DNA of 64,000 nt, from assembly GCF_001514285.1 (NCBI RefSeq), contig NZ_KQ949041.1, positions 55,138 to 119,137 of the forward strand, in the 5' to 3' direction. Below the pieces are notes generated by a model. It saw nothing but the letters and a program-made list of their open reading frames with translations, was not told the DNA's origin and did no database searches. The translations under genes were made by a program, and so were the position numbers. The DNA is from Streptomyces sp. DSM 15324. Lineage in GTDB: Bacteria > Actinomycetota > Actinomycetes > Streptomycetales > Streptomycetaceae. Of this stretch, positions 25,706 through 34,060 are shown one piece after another (position 1 is the stretch's first letter; each line of letters starts with the position of its first letter).

Positions 25706-26431
25706 TCACGCCTGACGTCGGGCCTCGACCATGCGGACCCGTGGGCTCCCGTCGCCGCGCATGCCGAACTCGGGCAGCGCGCGGAGGTCGACGCGGAACC
25801 CGGCCCGCTCCAGCTCCCGCCGTACCTCGCCGAGCCGGAAGGCGCGGTAGTACATCACGAACGGCGGCCGCCACACGGCGTTGCGCACCCGCATCACCGC
25901 GTCGAAGCCGAGCAGCATCCAGAAGGCGGGGTCCGCGGGGCGGGGTGGGGCGAGCACGGGGAACGCGAAGCGTCCGCCCGGCCGCAGCACCCGGTGCACC
26001 TGGGCGAACAGACCGGGCAGTTCGCGGGGCAGGAAGTGCCCGAACGCGCCGAAGCTCACAACCAGGTCGAAGGCGGCCGTGAACGGCAGGGCGCGGACGT
26101 CGGCGCGCACCAGGGCCACCCGCGCCCCCGTCCCGAGCGCGCGACCGCGGGCCTCGTCGAGCATGCCCGCGCTGAAGTCGACACCGGTCGCGCTGCGGGT
26201 GCAGACGCGCGCGAGGACGTCCAGTCCGGCGCCCGTACCGCAGCACAGGTCGAGGCCGTCGCCGTAGGGGCCGGACTCCTTCAGGGCGGCGGTCACGGCG
26301 GACAGCACCGAGTCCGGGGTGCGGAAGGGGGTGTGGTCGAACTTGGGCGCGAGGAGGTCGTAGCCGTGCTCGACGGACGACAGGGCCTGGACGGCGAGTT
26401 CGCGCAGGCTGGGGCCTTCGGGACTGAACAT
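25706..26431 (-). CDS. class I SAM-dependent methyltransferase
   Basis: A 241-residue methyltransferase with motif I LDLCCGTGAGLDVLARV, motif II acidic residue in ATGVDFSAGMLDEAR, and the later strand FDLVVSFGAFGHF. The acceptor substrate is unknown. It begins 5 bases after the stop of the PadR gene, so the two form an operon. The hydrolase gene at 24522 converges on it. Confidence 0.82.
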   Translation of the reverse strand: MFSPEGPSLRELAVQALSSVEHGYDLLAPKFDHTPFRTPDSVLSAVTAALKESGPYGDGLDLCCGTGAGLDVLARVCTRSATGVDFSAGMLDEARGRALGTGARVALVRADVRALPFTAAFDLVVSFGAFGHFLPRELPGLFAQVHRVLRPGGRFAFPVLAPPRPADPAFWMLLGFDAVMRVRNAVWRPPFVMYYRAFRLGEVRRELERAGFRVDLRALPEFGMRGDGSPRVRMVEARRQA

Positions 26432-26436
26432 CGCCC

Positions 26437-27000
26437 TCAGCCTACGGCGGCCCGGCGGCCGAGGAGCACGCTCGCGCGCTCGCACCAGCGGATGTTCTCC
26501 TCCTCGAAGCCGATCCCGGCCATCAGGGTCAGGTACGGGCCGATCCGTTCGGCCTCGGCCAGGTACGCGTCCTCGGTGCGCCCGGCGAGCAGCCGCTCGC
26601 GGACGCGCAGGTAGCGCGCCAGCTTGGCCCGGGACCGGCCGAGCCGCTCCTCGATCAGCGCGAGGCCCGCCGCGGGGTCGACGCCGTCCACCGCCTGGAT
26701 CTTGATGAGGAGTTCGTCGCGGATCGCGGTGGGCCTGCGGGGCGCGGTGGCGGCGAACGCGTCCAGGTCCGCCCGGCCGGCTTCGGTGAGCGTGAACATG
26801 CGCTTGTTGGGGCGGCGTTCCTGCTCCACCACCCGTGCCGCGATCAGCCCGTCCCCCGCGAGCCGCTCCAGCTCCCGGTAGAGCTGCTGAGGGGTGGAGG
26901 ACCAGAAGTTCGCCAAGGAGACGTCGAAGAGCTTGGCCAGCTCGTAGCCCGAGGCCTCGCCTTCCAGGAGGGCGGCCAGGACGGCGTACTTGAGGGACAT
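26437..27000 (-). CDS. PadR-family transcriptional regulator
   Basis: A 187-residue PadR regulator: winged helix YAVLAALLEGEASGYELAKL and NFWSSTPQQLYRELERLAGD, then a C-terminal helical domain. It is in an operon with the methyltransferase and divergent from the SnoaL-like gene. An 18-base inverted repeat (27041-27058) lies between the two divergent starts and probably binds this protein. Confidence 0.88.
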   Translation of the reverse strand: MSLKYAVLAALLEGEASGYELAKLFDVSLANFWSSTPQQLYRELERLAGDGLIAARVVEQERRPNKRMFTLTEAGRADLDAFAATAPRRPTAIRDELLIKIQAVDGVDPAAGLALIEERLGRSRAKLARYLRVRERLLAGRTEDAYLAEAERIGPYLTLMAGIGFEEENIRWCERASVLLGRRAAVG

Positions 27001-27040
27001 GTGGACACGGTAGCAGCGGGTGATTATTGTCGGCCGCACC

Positions 27041-27058
27041 TAGTAAACAAATTGACTA
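27041..27058. promoter_or_regulatory. PadR-type operator in the padR/SnoaL intergenic region
   Basis: Seven-base arms TAGTAAA and TTGACTA, matching at six of seven pairs, surround a 4-base centre. This A/T-rich island stands out in GC-rich DNA and is placed to control both divergent genes. Confidence 0.55.
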
Positions 27059-27080
27059 TGAAGCTCTGTGGGGTGATCCG

Positions 27081-27485
27081 ATGCGCGCGTTCCGTGAGGC
27101 GGTCGAGGCCGGCGATCTGGGGGCCGTCGAGGCGCTGTTGGCCGAGGACGTGGTGTTCAGCAGCCCGGCCGTCTTCAAGCCGTACACCGGCCGGCCCGTC
27201 ACCGCGGCGATCCTGCGCGCGGTGTCGGAGGTCTTCGAGGACTTCCGGTACGCCCGTGAGCTCACCGGGGGCGAGGGCCGCGACCATGCGCTGGTGTTCA
27301 CGGCGCGCGTGGGCGAGAAGCAGCTGACCGGCTGCGACTTCATCCATCTGGACGAGGACGGCCTGATCGACGAACTGACGGTCATGGTCCGGCCGTTGTC
27401 GGGCCTTCAGGCTCTGGCGGCGGCGATGGGCGCACGGTTCGAGGCGATCACGCAGTCGCTGGACGCGCCGGTGGCCGACCGCTGA
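27081..27485 (+). CDS. SnoaL/NTF2-like protein
   Basis: A 134-residue protein of the NTF2-like cone fold: MRAFREAVEAGDLGAVEALL, DVVFSSPAVFKPYTGR, and the C-terminal strands GCDFIHLDEDGLIDELTVMV. Members are small isomerases, hydrolases or binding proteins; the specific role is unknown. ATG at 27081 is the usual family start. It is divergent from padR and probably under its control. Confidence 0.82.
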   Translation: MRAFREAVEAGDLGAVEALLAEDVVFSSPAVFKPYTGRPVTAAILRAVSEVFEDFRYARELTGGEGRDHALVFTARVGEKQLTGCDFIHLDEDGLIDELTVMVRPLSGLQALAAAMGARFEAITQSLDAPVADR

Positions 27486-27534
27486 CGCGGGGGCCGGCCA
27501 CCGTGCCGCGGTAACCCGACGTGATCGGCGGACC

Positions 27535-28449
27535 TCAGTCCTTGAGGTCCGCCAGAGTCGTCCTCGTGTCCGTCTTCAGCATGTCCGACACCTCGTCGAG
27601 GGTCGGCGGGTCCTTGTCGGCGTCGTACGAGGAGTAGTAGGCGCTGTAGGTCATCGTGTACGTCACCCAGCCGTCCCGCACCGCGAGCGTCGCGTAGAGC
27701 GAGCCGCTCGACGAGCCGGAGGTGGTGTCGTTGCTGACGAGGTAGGCCTCGTCGCCGATGCCGGTGACGGTCTCCACGTCGTAGCCGGTGTGGCTGTCGC
27801 CGTAGTTCTTCCAGGCGGCGGTGAACTCCGGTCCCGGATCGGTCTTCTTGTGCAGGTCCAGCTGGGCGTAGAGGTACGCGTCCGCGTACGTCGACGCGGT
27901 CTTCTTCAGGCTGATGCTGCACAGGCCCTCGTCGAGGGCGTCGTCCTCGAGCCGGTTGCGGGTCGGGGAGCCGTCGTTGTCGGGGTACTCCTGCTTGAAG
28001 GAGGAGTAGTCGAGGGCGTTGCACAGGTTGGACGGGGACGTGTAACCGGCCAGGTCCGCCTTGTCGGGGCCGGCGATCAGGAAGACGCCGGCCGCCCAGG
28101 CGGCGGAGGCCACCAGGGCGCCGAGGGCGGCCCACAGGACGGCTTTCCCGGCACCGCCGCCGCGGCCGGCGGGCGGCGGACCCACCACGGGGTACGGGCC
28201 CGGCTGGAGGTAGGGGTTGCCCGGCTGGGGCTGCGGCGGGCCCGGCTGACCCGGCTGCGCGGGGACGCCGACCAGGGTCGGCTGGGCGTAGACGCTCTGC
28301 GGGGCGCCCTGGGGCGCGGGCGCGGCCGGCGGGAATCCCAGCGGGCCGCCGGCGCCCGGCGACTGCGGGCTCGGATAGGGGTAGGCACTCGGCGGGGCCG
28401 TGTCGGACGGCGGTGTGGGCTGCTGCGGCGGCTCAGGCGGCGTGGACAT
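27535..28449 (-). CDS. proline-rich membrane-anchored extracytoplasmic protein
   Basis: A 304-residue protein. The cytoplasmic N-terminal 95 residues are rich in Pro, Gly and Gln. One transmembrane helix follows (VLWAALGALVASAAWAAGVF). The extracellular domain of about 180 residues contains two cysteines (NLCNALDY, GLCSISLKK) and Asp/Tyr-rich strands. This is a common Streptomyces architecture with no known function. There is no ribosome site; TATCTT ends 6 bases before the ATG, which would suit a leaderless mRNA. Confidence 0.7.
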   Translation of the reverse strand: MSTPPEPPQQPTPPSDTAPPSAYPYPSPQSPGAGGPLGFPPAAPAPQGAPQSVYAQPTLVGVPAQPGQPGPPQPQPGNPYLQPGPYPVVGPPPAGRGGGAGKAVLWAALGALVASAAWAAGVFLIAGPDKADLAGYTSPSNLCNALDYSSFKQEYPDNDGSPTRNRLEDDALDEGLCSISLKKTASTYADAYLYAQLDLHKKTDPGPEFTAAWKNYGDSHTGYDVETVTGIGDEAYLVSNDTTSGSSSGSLYATLAVRDGWVTYTMTYSAYYSSYDADKDPPTLDEVSDMLKTDTRTTLADLKD

Positions 28450-28533
28450 GACGTGAAGATAAGGGCCGGATGGCAGTCAAGGCCCTTGACGTGCAGGATC
28501 GTTACGCTCTAGGGACATCTGCCGTAAACATCG

Positions 28534-28560
28534 GAGAGGCCGGGTTTTCCCCGGCCTCTC
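28534..28560 (-). terminator. strong hairpin terminator of a lost gene
   Basis: An 11-bp perfect stem (GAGAGGCCGGG) with the 5-base loop TTTTC. On the minus strand it lies 35 bases after the stop codon of the gene remnant at 28596, so it is probably the surviving terminator of that gene. It also insulates the 304-residue membrane protein gene. Confidence 0.7.
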
Positions 28561-28595
28561 CCGTGTCGTGCGGTGCGGTGAGGTACGGCGGTGGA

Positions 28596-28669
28596 TCAGG
28601 CGGTCGCCTCCAGGGCGGCGCGCAGGGTCTGCGCGAAGCCCTTCGGGTGGGCGGCCCCGGCTGAAGGAG
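28596..28669 (-). pseudogene. C-terminal remnant of a minus-strand gene
   Basis: On the minus strand a frame ending in TGA (28596-28598) reads SAGAAHPKGFAQTLRAALEA. The HPxGF pattern resembles the C-terminus of Gfo/Idh/MocA sugar dehydrogenases, but only about 22 codons remain. The rest of 28450-28982 contains the terminator and the rho leader. The assignment is tentative. Confidence 0.3.
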
Positions 28670-28716
28670 GTCGGCTCGGCGGTGGCCGCCCCCTGCCCCC
28701 CTCGCCAGCCCGTCCG

Positions 28717-28741
28717 GGAATACCCTGTGGTACGGTGTGTT
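28717..28741 (+). promoter_or_regulatory. candidate ECF-sigma promoter for rho
   Basis: GGAAT (28717-28721) and GTT (28739-28741) are 17 bases apart, close to the pattern of stress-response ECF promoters (SigR type). An alternative vegetative -10 is TACGGT at 28731. Transcription would start about 230 bases before the rho start codon. Confidence 0.3.
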
Positions 28742-28778
28742 CAGTACCTGTGTAAGTCCCGGTCCGGGCAAGGTACTG
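28742..28778 (+). promoter_or_regulatory. nested hairpin in the rho leader
   Basis: Arms CAGTACC and GGTACTG (7 bp) enclose a second perfect stem CCCGG-T-CCGGG (28758-28768). It lies at the probable start of a 240-base pyrimidine-rich leader before rho, where autoregulatory structures are expected. Confidence 0.4.
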
Positions 28779-28982
28779 ATTCTCCTTCAGCCCGCTGATC
28801 CGCCCGCCCTTCTCCGTAGGCCGGCGCAGTGGCTTTCCCGCACCACCTCAGCAGCGGATCCGCTCTGCCGTACCCGAGGTGCTGCTCCTCGCCGCCCGAG
28901 GTGCGCGACGCGCCCTCCCTTCGCGGCCCACTCCCTTCCTTCGCATGCCTCATGCCTTCCGTCCGTGAAAGGACCGACCACC

Positions 28983-30128
28983 ATGACCACCACCCTCGAA
29001 CACCCCCCTGTGCAGCAGCCCCCGGCCCGGGTCGCCGCCGGTGTCCTCGACATCGACGCGAGCGGGAAGGGGCACCTGCGGGCCGCGGACTGCCTTCCCA
29101 CGCCCGGCGACCTCCAGGTCCCGGCCACCCTGGTCCGCCGTCATGGACTGCGCAAGGGCGACCTCGTCGAAGGGGTGCGCGGCACCCAGCGCGCCCTGAC
29201 CGAAGTGGCCCGCGTCAACGGCCGGACGCCCGAAGCCCTCCAGGGCCGTCCGCACTTCCGCGACCTCACCCCCCTCCACCCCCACCGGCGACTGCGCCTC
29301 GAACACCCGGCCGCCGGACTGGCCGGACGGGTCACCGATCTCATCGCACCGGTGGGCAAGGGCCAGCGCGGACTGATCGTCGCACCGCCCAAGACCGGCA
29401 AGACCGTGCTGCTCCAGCAGCTCGCCGCCGCCGTCGCCGGCAACCACCCCGAGACCCGCCTCATGGTGCTGCTGCTCGACGAACGCCCCGAGGAAGTCAC
29501 CGACATGCGGCGCTCCGTGCGCGGCGAGGTGTACGCCTCCACCTTCGACCGGGCACCGCGGCAGCACATCGCCCTCGCCGAACTCGTCGTCGAGCGGGCC
29601 AAGCGGCTCGTCGAGGCGGGCGAGGACGTGGTGATCCTCCTCGACTCGCTGACCCGGCTGTGCCGGGCGCACAACAACGCGGCGGCCGCCGGGGGCCGCA
29701 CCCTGAGCGGCGGCGTCGACGCGACCGCGCTGATCGGCCCCAAGCGGTTCTTCGGGGCCGCGCGGGCCGCCGAGGAGGGCGGCTCACTCACCGTCCTCGC
29801 CACCGCACTGGTCGAAACGGGCTCCCGCGCCGACGACTTCTTCTTCGAGGAGCTGAAGAGCACCGGCAACATGGAGCTGCGCCTCGACCGCGAACCGGCC
29901 TCACGCCGCGTCTTCCCCGCCGTCGACATCAACGGCTCCGGCACCCGCCGCGAGGAACTCCTCCTCTCCCCCGCCGAGTTGGCCGCGGCCCGCGGACTGC
30001 GCCGGGCGCTTCAGACCCGCGACGGCCAGGCGAACCTGGAGACCCTCCTGGAGCGGCTGCGGGAGACCCCCGACAACGCGACGTTCCTGCGGCGGATCCA
30101 GCCGACGCTGCCGGTCTCGAACCGCTGA
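28983..30128 (+). CDS. rho: compact transcription termination factor Rho
   Basis: A 381-residue Rho-type RNA helicase. The ATPase core is intact: P-loop LIVAPPKTGKTVLLQ (residues 131-145), Q-loop region HIALAELVVERAKRLVE, Walker B VVILLDSLTRLCRAHN, R-loop ALIGPKRFFGAARAAEEG, ETGSRADDFFFEEL, and GTGNMELRLDR-like TGNMELRLDR. The main Streptomyces Rho carries a long Arg/Gly-rich N-terminal insertion and is near 700 residues; this one has none. In the primary RNA-binding domain the aromatic GFGFLR of E. coli Rho is replaced by GKGHLR (28-33). The start has AAAGGA upstream. A second copy elsewhere in the genome is likely but cannot be seen here. Confidence 0.88.
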   Translation: MTTTLEHPPVQQPPARVAAGVLDIDASGKGHLRAADCLPTPGDLQVPATLVRRHGLRKGDLVEGVRGTQRALTEVARVNGRTPEALQGRPHFRDLTPLHPHRRLRLEHPAAGLAGRVTDLIAPVGKGQRGLIVAPPKTGKTVLLQQLAAAVAGNHPETRLMVLLLDERPEEVTDMRRSVRGEVYASTFDRAPRQHIALAELVVERAKRLVEAGEDVVILLDSLTRLCRAHNNAAAAGGRTLSGGVDATALIGPKRFFGAARAAEEGGSLTVLATALVETGSRADDFFFEELKSTGNMELRLDREPASRRVFPAVDINGSGTRREELLLSPAELAAARGLRRALQTRDGQANLETLLERLRETPDNATFLRRIQPTLPVSNR

Positions 30129-30210
30129 ACGTGCGGCATCCGGGTGCTCACCGGCCCGCCTACGGCACGGGCAGCACGGGGAACGCCCCACCGATTCCTA
30201 CGTTGATCAT

Positions 30211-31437
30211 ATGAAGATCGGATTCCCTTCTCGGGTCGGACTGTCGGCCTGTGTCTTCTGTGCGGCAGGTGCCCTGGCCCTCGGGCCCACCGCGGCCGCC
30301 GCCGGAGCCGGCCCCACCCCCGCGGCGGGGCGGGCCCGGACGCCGCAGCGGGCGCACACGCCGGAGCCGTCGCTCCTCTTCCGTGCCGGTACGCGGGTCA
30401 GACCCCACCGCGGCGCCCCGGAGGTCCCGGACCTCTCGGCGCTGTCCTGGCTGGTGGCCGACGCCGGGAGCGGCGAGGTGCTCGCCGCGGCGAACGCGCA
30501 CCGCAGGCTGCCGCCCGCCAGCACCCTCAAGACCCTGTTCGCGCTCACCGTACTGCCGGTCCTGCCCGCGGGCGTGCGGCACGAGGTGTCCGAGGAGGAA
30601 CTCGAGGACATCGGTCCGGGCAGCTCTCTCGTCGGGGTCGCCGAGGGGCAGACGTACTCGGTCGCCGATCTGTGGCGCGGGGTGTTCCTGAACTCCGGCA
30701 ACGACGCCGTGCACGTGCTGGCCGCCCTCAACGGCGGCTGGCGGGCGACGACCGCGCGGATGCAGGAGAAGGCACGGGCGCTGGGCGCGCTGGACACCCA
30801 GGTCCGCTCGCCCGACGGCTACGACACACCGGGGCAGGTGTCCTCGGCGTACGACCTGGCGGTGTTCGGCAGGGCCGGGCTGCGCCGGGCGGACTTCTCG
30901 CGGTACTGCGGCCTGGCCGAGGCGACCTTCCCGGGGCGCGCGGGAGGGTCGTACGGCATCGCCAACACCAACCGGCTGCTGACCGGGCACGACGGCGTCG
31001 AGCCGTACCCGGGGCTGATCGGCGTCAAGAACGGCTACACGACCAACGCCGGCAACACCCTGGTCGCCGCCGCCCGCCGGGGCGGGCGCACCCTCGTCGT
31101 CACGGTGATGAACCCGCGGCAGGGCGGCGGGCACGCCGTCTACGAGGAGGCGCGCGAGCTGCTCGACTGGGGGTTCGCGGCCGGCGGACGGGTCGAGCCG
31201 GTGGGATCGCTGGACGCGCTGCGCGCCCGGCCCAGGGCCGCCGCCGGACCCGTGGCGGATCCGGCGGCGGACCCCGTGGCGCGGTCGGCGGCGCACGCGG
31301 CGGCCGTACCCGTCGCCGTCGCGGCCGGGCGGCCGGGCTGGTCGCAGGCGGCGGCGATCGCGGGGGCGGCCGTGCTCGGCGGGTCCGTCGTCGCGCTGGC
31401 GCTGTGGCTCGTGGGGCGGCGCTCGGCACGGGACTGA
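30211..31437 (+). CDS. D-alanyl-D-alanine carboxypeptidase (PBP, S11 family)
   Basis: A 408-residue exported penicillin-binding protein that trims the pentapeptide of peptidoglycan. The signal peptide (ACVFCAAGALALGPTAAAAG) is followed by the S11 domain: SxxK in PPASTLKTLFAL (Ser104), SGN in FLNSGNDAVHVL, and KNG in IGVKNGYTTNAGNTL (usually KTG). The C-terminus has an Ala-rich linker and a membrane helix (AAAIAGAAVLGGSVVALALW), so it stays attached to the membrane. No ribosome site is visible; TACGTT six bases before the ATG suggests a leaderless transcript. Its last 298 bases overlap the convergent mannosyltransferase gene. Confidence 0.9.
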   Translation: MKIGFPSRVGLSACVFCAAGALALGPTAAAAGAGPTPAAGRARTPQRAHTPEPSLLFRAGTRVRPHRGAPEVPDLSALSWLVADAGSGEVLAAANAHRRLPPASTLKTLFALTVLPVLPAGVRHEVSEEELEDIGPGSSLVGVAEGQTYSVADLWRGVFLNSGNDAVHVLAALNGGWRATTARMQEKARALGALDTQVRSPDGYDTPGQVSSAYDLAVFGRAGLRRADFSRYCGLAEATFPGRAGGSYGIANTNRLLTGHDGVEPYPGLIGVKNGYTTNAGNTLVAAARRGGRTLVVTVMNPRQGGGHAVYEEARELLDWGFAAGGRVEPVGSLDALRARPRAAAGPVADPAADPVARSAAHAAAVPVAVAAGRPGWSQAAAIAGAAVLGGSVVALALWLVGRRSARD

Positions 31438-32537
31438 CCGGCCGGCAGGAACAGCAGCAGGCCCAGCGTGACCCAGGTGTAGGTGTTGCTGCCGAGGAAG
31501 CCGTCGACGCCGGAGGCGTCGTCGAACCAGAGCCACACCACGCTGGTGCACAGCACCGCGTACAGGGCACCCGCCACGCGCGCGTGCCCGGCACGCAGCA
31601 GCACGGCGAACGACGGCAGCAGCCACACCAGGTGGTGCACCCAGGTGACCGGGCTGATCAGGCAGGCGGTGACGCCCGTGAGGGCGAAGGCCGCCTGCCA
31701 GTCCCCGGCGTCCCCCGCCCGCCGGGCCCGCCGGGCCCACACGGCCAGCACCACCAGGACCAGCGCCGCCCACACGGCCTTGCTGTCCACGCCGAGCCGG
31801 GCCAGGACACCCTGGAGCGACTGGTTCGACACATAGCCGAGCCGGCCCACCCGGCCGGTGTCCCACAGCGCCTGCGTCCAGTAGAACCGGGACGCCTCCG
31901 GGGCGACCAGGGCCGCTCCCGCCGTGGCGGCGGCCGCGACGGCCGTCGCCACGGCGGCCGCGCGCCGGCGGCGGGCGACCAGCAGCAGCCCGATGAAGAC
32001 GGCCGGGGTCAGCTTCACGGCCGCCGCGAGTCCGATGCCGACTCCGGCCCAGCGGCCGCGGCCGCTCGCCAGCAGCCGGGCGTCGGCCAGGACCAGGGCC
32101 AGCAGGAGCAGGTTGACCTGGCCGAAGCTGACGGTGTCCCGCAGCGGTTCGAACAGGGCGAGCACACAGGCCGCGAGGACCGCGCCGTACCAGCCGTGCC
32201 GCCGCCAGCCCGGCCCCGCCAGCACCCGGAGGACGACGGCCAGCGCCGCCAGGTCGAGCAGCAGGGCGACGGCGATCGCGGTCCGCAGTCCGACCAGCGC
32301 CATCGGCAGCATGGTGACGGCCGCGAACGGCGGATAGGTGAAGCCGTACGGCGTCCCCGGCACCCGGTAGTCGTAGACGCGGCCGCCGTGGTGGATCCAG
32401 GTGTTGACGGTGCCGTAGTAGACGCGCAGGTCGAACCAGTCGCGCAGCAGCGGGACCGTGGCGGTGAACAGGGTGACGGCGGCGACCAGGCAGCCCAGCA
32501 GCAGCAGACGGCCGCGGTCGGTGGCGGGTGCTCTCAT
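31140..32537 (-). CDS. GT-C mannosyltransferase, GT87 family (DUF2029)
   Basis: A 465-residue polytopic enzyme using polyprenyl-phosphate mannose, related to the alpha-1,2-mannosyltransferases of lipoglycan synthesis. About ten hydrophobic helices are seen. The first loop has LRVYYGTVNTWIHHGGRVYD with GT-C acidic/aromatic residues, and AAAVKLTPAVFIGLLL and TWVHHLVWLLP are family blocks. Its ATG overlaps the TGA of the upstream gene. The last 100 residues are Ala/Ser/Thr/Pro-rich and antisense to the carboxypeptidase gene; homologues would be expected to stop near LLLFLPAGQ, so this tail looks acquired by loss of the normal stop. Confidence 0.8.
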   Translation of the reverse strand: MRAPATDRGRLLLLGCLVAAVTLFTATVPLLRDWFDLRVYYGTVNTWIHHGGRVYDYRVPGTPYGFTYPPFAAVTMLPMALVGLRTAIAVALLLDLAALAVVLRVLAGPGWRRHGWYGAVLAACVLALFEPLRDTVSFGQVNLLLLALVLADARLLASGRGRWAGVGIGLAAAVKLTPAVFIGLLLVARRRRAAAVATAVAAAATAGAALVAPEASRFYWTQALWDTGRVGRLGYVSNQSLQGVLARLGVDSKAVWAALVLVVLAVWARRARRAGDAGDWQAAFALTGVTACLISPVTWVHHLVWLLPSFAVLLRAGHARVAGALYAVLCTSVVWLWFDDASGVDGFLGSNTYTWVTLGLLLFLPAGQSRAERRPTSHSASATTDPPSTAAPAIAAACDQPGRPAATATGTAAACAADRATGSAAGSATGPAAALGRARSASSDPTGSTRPPAANPQSSSSRASS

Positions 32538-33931
32538 GCCGTACGTACCGGCGCGGCCGGCGCCTGGGCCGCGAGGTGGGCCTGCCACAGGACGACCACG
32601 GCGAGCGCGCCGCCGCATACCGCGAGGAGCAGCCGGCTGCCGTCGGCGGGCCCGCCGTCCGGCAGGACGGCGAGGGCGAGGACACCGGCCACGGCCGCCG
32701 TGCGGTGCCGCACCGGCGTACTCGGGGCCGCCGCGGCGATGAGGAACAGGCCCCACAGCGCGTACCAGGGGCGGATCGCCGGGCCGAAAGCGGCCACCGT
32801 GGCGAGGCTCAGACCGAGCGCGTACACCGGGCGGGGGCGCAACCGCCACCAGATGGCGACCAGGGCGACGGCGGTGACGGCCAGGCCGAACGCGTGCCAG
32901 GCGGGGACGGCCAACGGGGCGAGATCGCTGCCGAGGTGTTCGAGGAGGGCGCCGGTGGCGCGGCCGAGGAGGCTGGTGAGGGCCCAGTTCTGCGGGGACA
33001 CCGGCGTGTTCAGGGCGGCTATCCAGCCGTAACCGGTGCCCGCGAGGGCGGTCGCGGCGACCGTGGTGGCGGCGCAGGCGGCCAGGGTGGTCAGCACGGC
33101 CCGCGCGGGATGCCGGCCCGCGCGCACGGCCAGCAGCACGACCGCGGCGAGCCCGAGGATCGCCGGGGCCTTGACCAGGGCGGCGAGCGTGACGAGGACG
33201 GCCGCCGGGACCGGTCGCCTGGCGAGCGCGGCGACCAGGCCGATGCCGAGCAGGCCCAGCATGACGGCGTCGTTGTGGGCGCCCGCCACCAGGTGCAGCA
33301 GCACCAGCGGGTTGAGGACGCCCAGCCACAGGGCGGCGGCCGGATCGGCGCCGCTGTGCCGGGCGAGCCGGGGCAGCGCGACCGCCATCAGCGCCACCCC
33401 GCACAGTGCGACCAGCCGCATGCCGAGCAGCCCGGCGGGCAGTTCACCGCGGGTCAGGCCGTACAGCGCGGCGGCGACGGCCATGAAGACCGGTCCGTAC
33501 GGGGCTCCGGTGTGCTGCCACAGCGGGGCCACCTCGGCCGCGAGCGGGCCGCCGAGCCGGGCCGGGCCGTGGGTGTACACGTCGATGTGGGCGTCCACCA
33601 TCGCACCCTGGGCGAGATAGCTGTAGACGTCCCGGCTGAACAGCGGCGGCCCCACCACCAGGGGCGCCGCCCAGACCGCGAGGACGAGCACCAGGGCGCG
33701 TGGCGCGGGCGGGTCGGCGCCGCGGACGAGCCCGCCCAGCAGGACCCAGGCCGCGGTCAGCAGCACCAGCCCGAAGTACACGCCGACCAGCCCGAGGACG
33801 GCGTGCGCGGAGGACGGGGCCAGAAGCTCCCGGGCGGGCAGCGCGCCGGCGCTCTCGCCGCCCAGCGCGAGACAGGCCGTACCGGCCAGGCCGATGACCT
33901 GGCAGCGACGGAGATCGACGGGGAAACCCAT
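32534..33931 (-). CDS. GT-C mannosyltransferase, MptA/MptB type
   Basis: A 465-residue polytopic membrane protein of the polyprenol-phosphate-mannose alpha-1,6-mannosyltransferase family. The diagnostic first periplasmic loop is PLFSRDVYSYLAQGAM (GT-C acidic motif), followed by GAPYGPVF and HLVAGAHNDAVMLGLLGIGL. About 12 helices are present. It is the first gene of a two-gene operon with the GT87 gene; together they probably build a mannan or lipomannan-like glycan outside the membrane. The start is uncertain between ATG 33931 and GTG 33940. Confidence 0.82.
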   Translation of the reverse strand: MGFPVDLRRCQVIGLAGTACLALGGESAGALPARELLAPSSAHAVLGLVGVYFGLVLLTAAWVLLGGLVRGADPPAPRALVLVLAVWAAPLVVGPPLFSRDVYSYLAQGAMVDAHIDVYTHGPARLGGPLAAEVAPLWQHTGAPYGPVFMAVAAALYGLTRGELPAGLLGMRLVALCGVALMAVALPRLARHSGADPAAALWLGVLNPLVLLHLVAGAHNDAVMLGLLGIGLVAALARRPVPAAVLVTLAALVKAPAILGLAAVVLLAVRAGRHPARAVLTTLAACAATTVAATALAGTGYGWIAALNTPVSPQNWALTSLLGRATGALLEHLGSDLAPLAVPAWHAFGLAVTAVALVAIWWRLRPRPVYALGLSLATVAAFGPAIRPWYALWGLFLIAAAAPSTPVRHRTAAVAGVLALAVLPDGGPADGSRLLLAVCGGALAVVVLWQAHLAAQAPAAPVRTA

Positions 33932-34060
33932 GGCCAACACTCGGTCAGCGTGTCAACGCGGGGTGGCCGGAACCTGACGTGCCGCCCTCCGCCCGGGGAC
34001 CTGCGCGTGACCGGTGCGTTTCCCCGCGCGCGGGGCGTTGGGTCCGGCGTTCGTGGCGGG

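Noticed and set aside
27027..27080. TTG start at 27027 for the SnoaL-like gene.
   Set aside because: It would place the PadR operator in the coding region, and the family begins at MRAFREAV (27081).
28737..28982. In-frame extension of rho from a GTG at 28737.
   Set aside because: The translated leader has no conserved content, the region has promoter and hairpin features, and ATG 28983 has a ribosome site.
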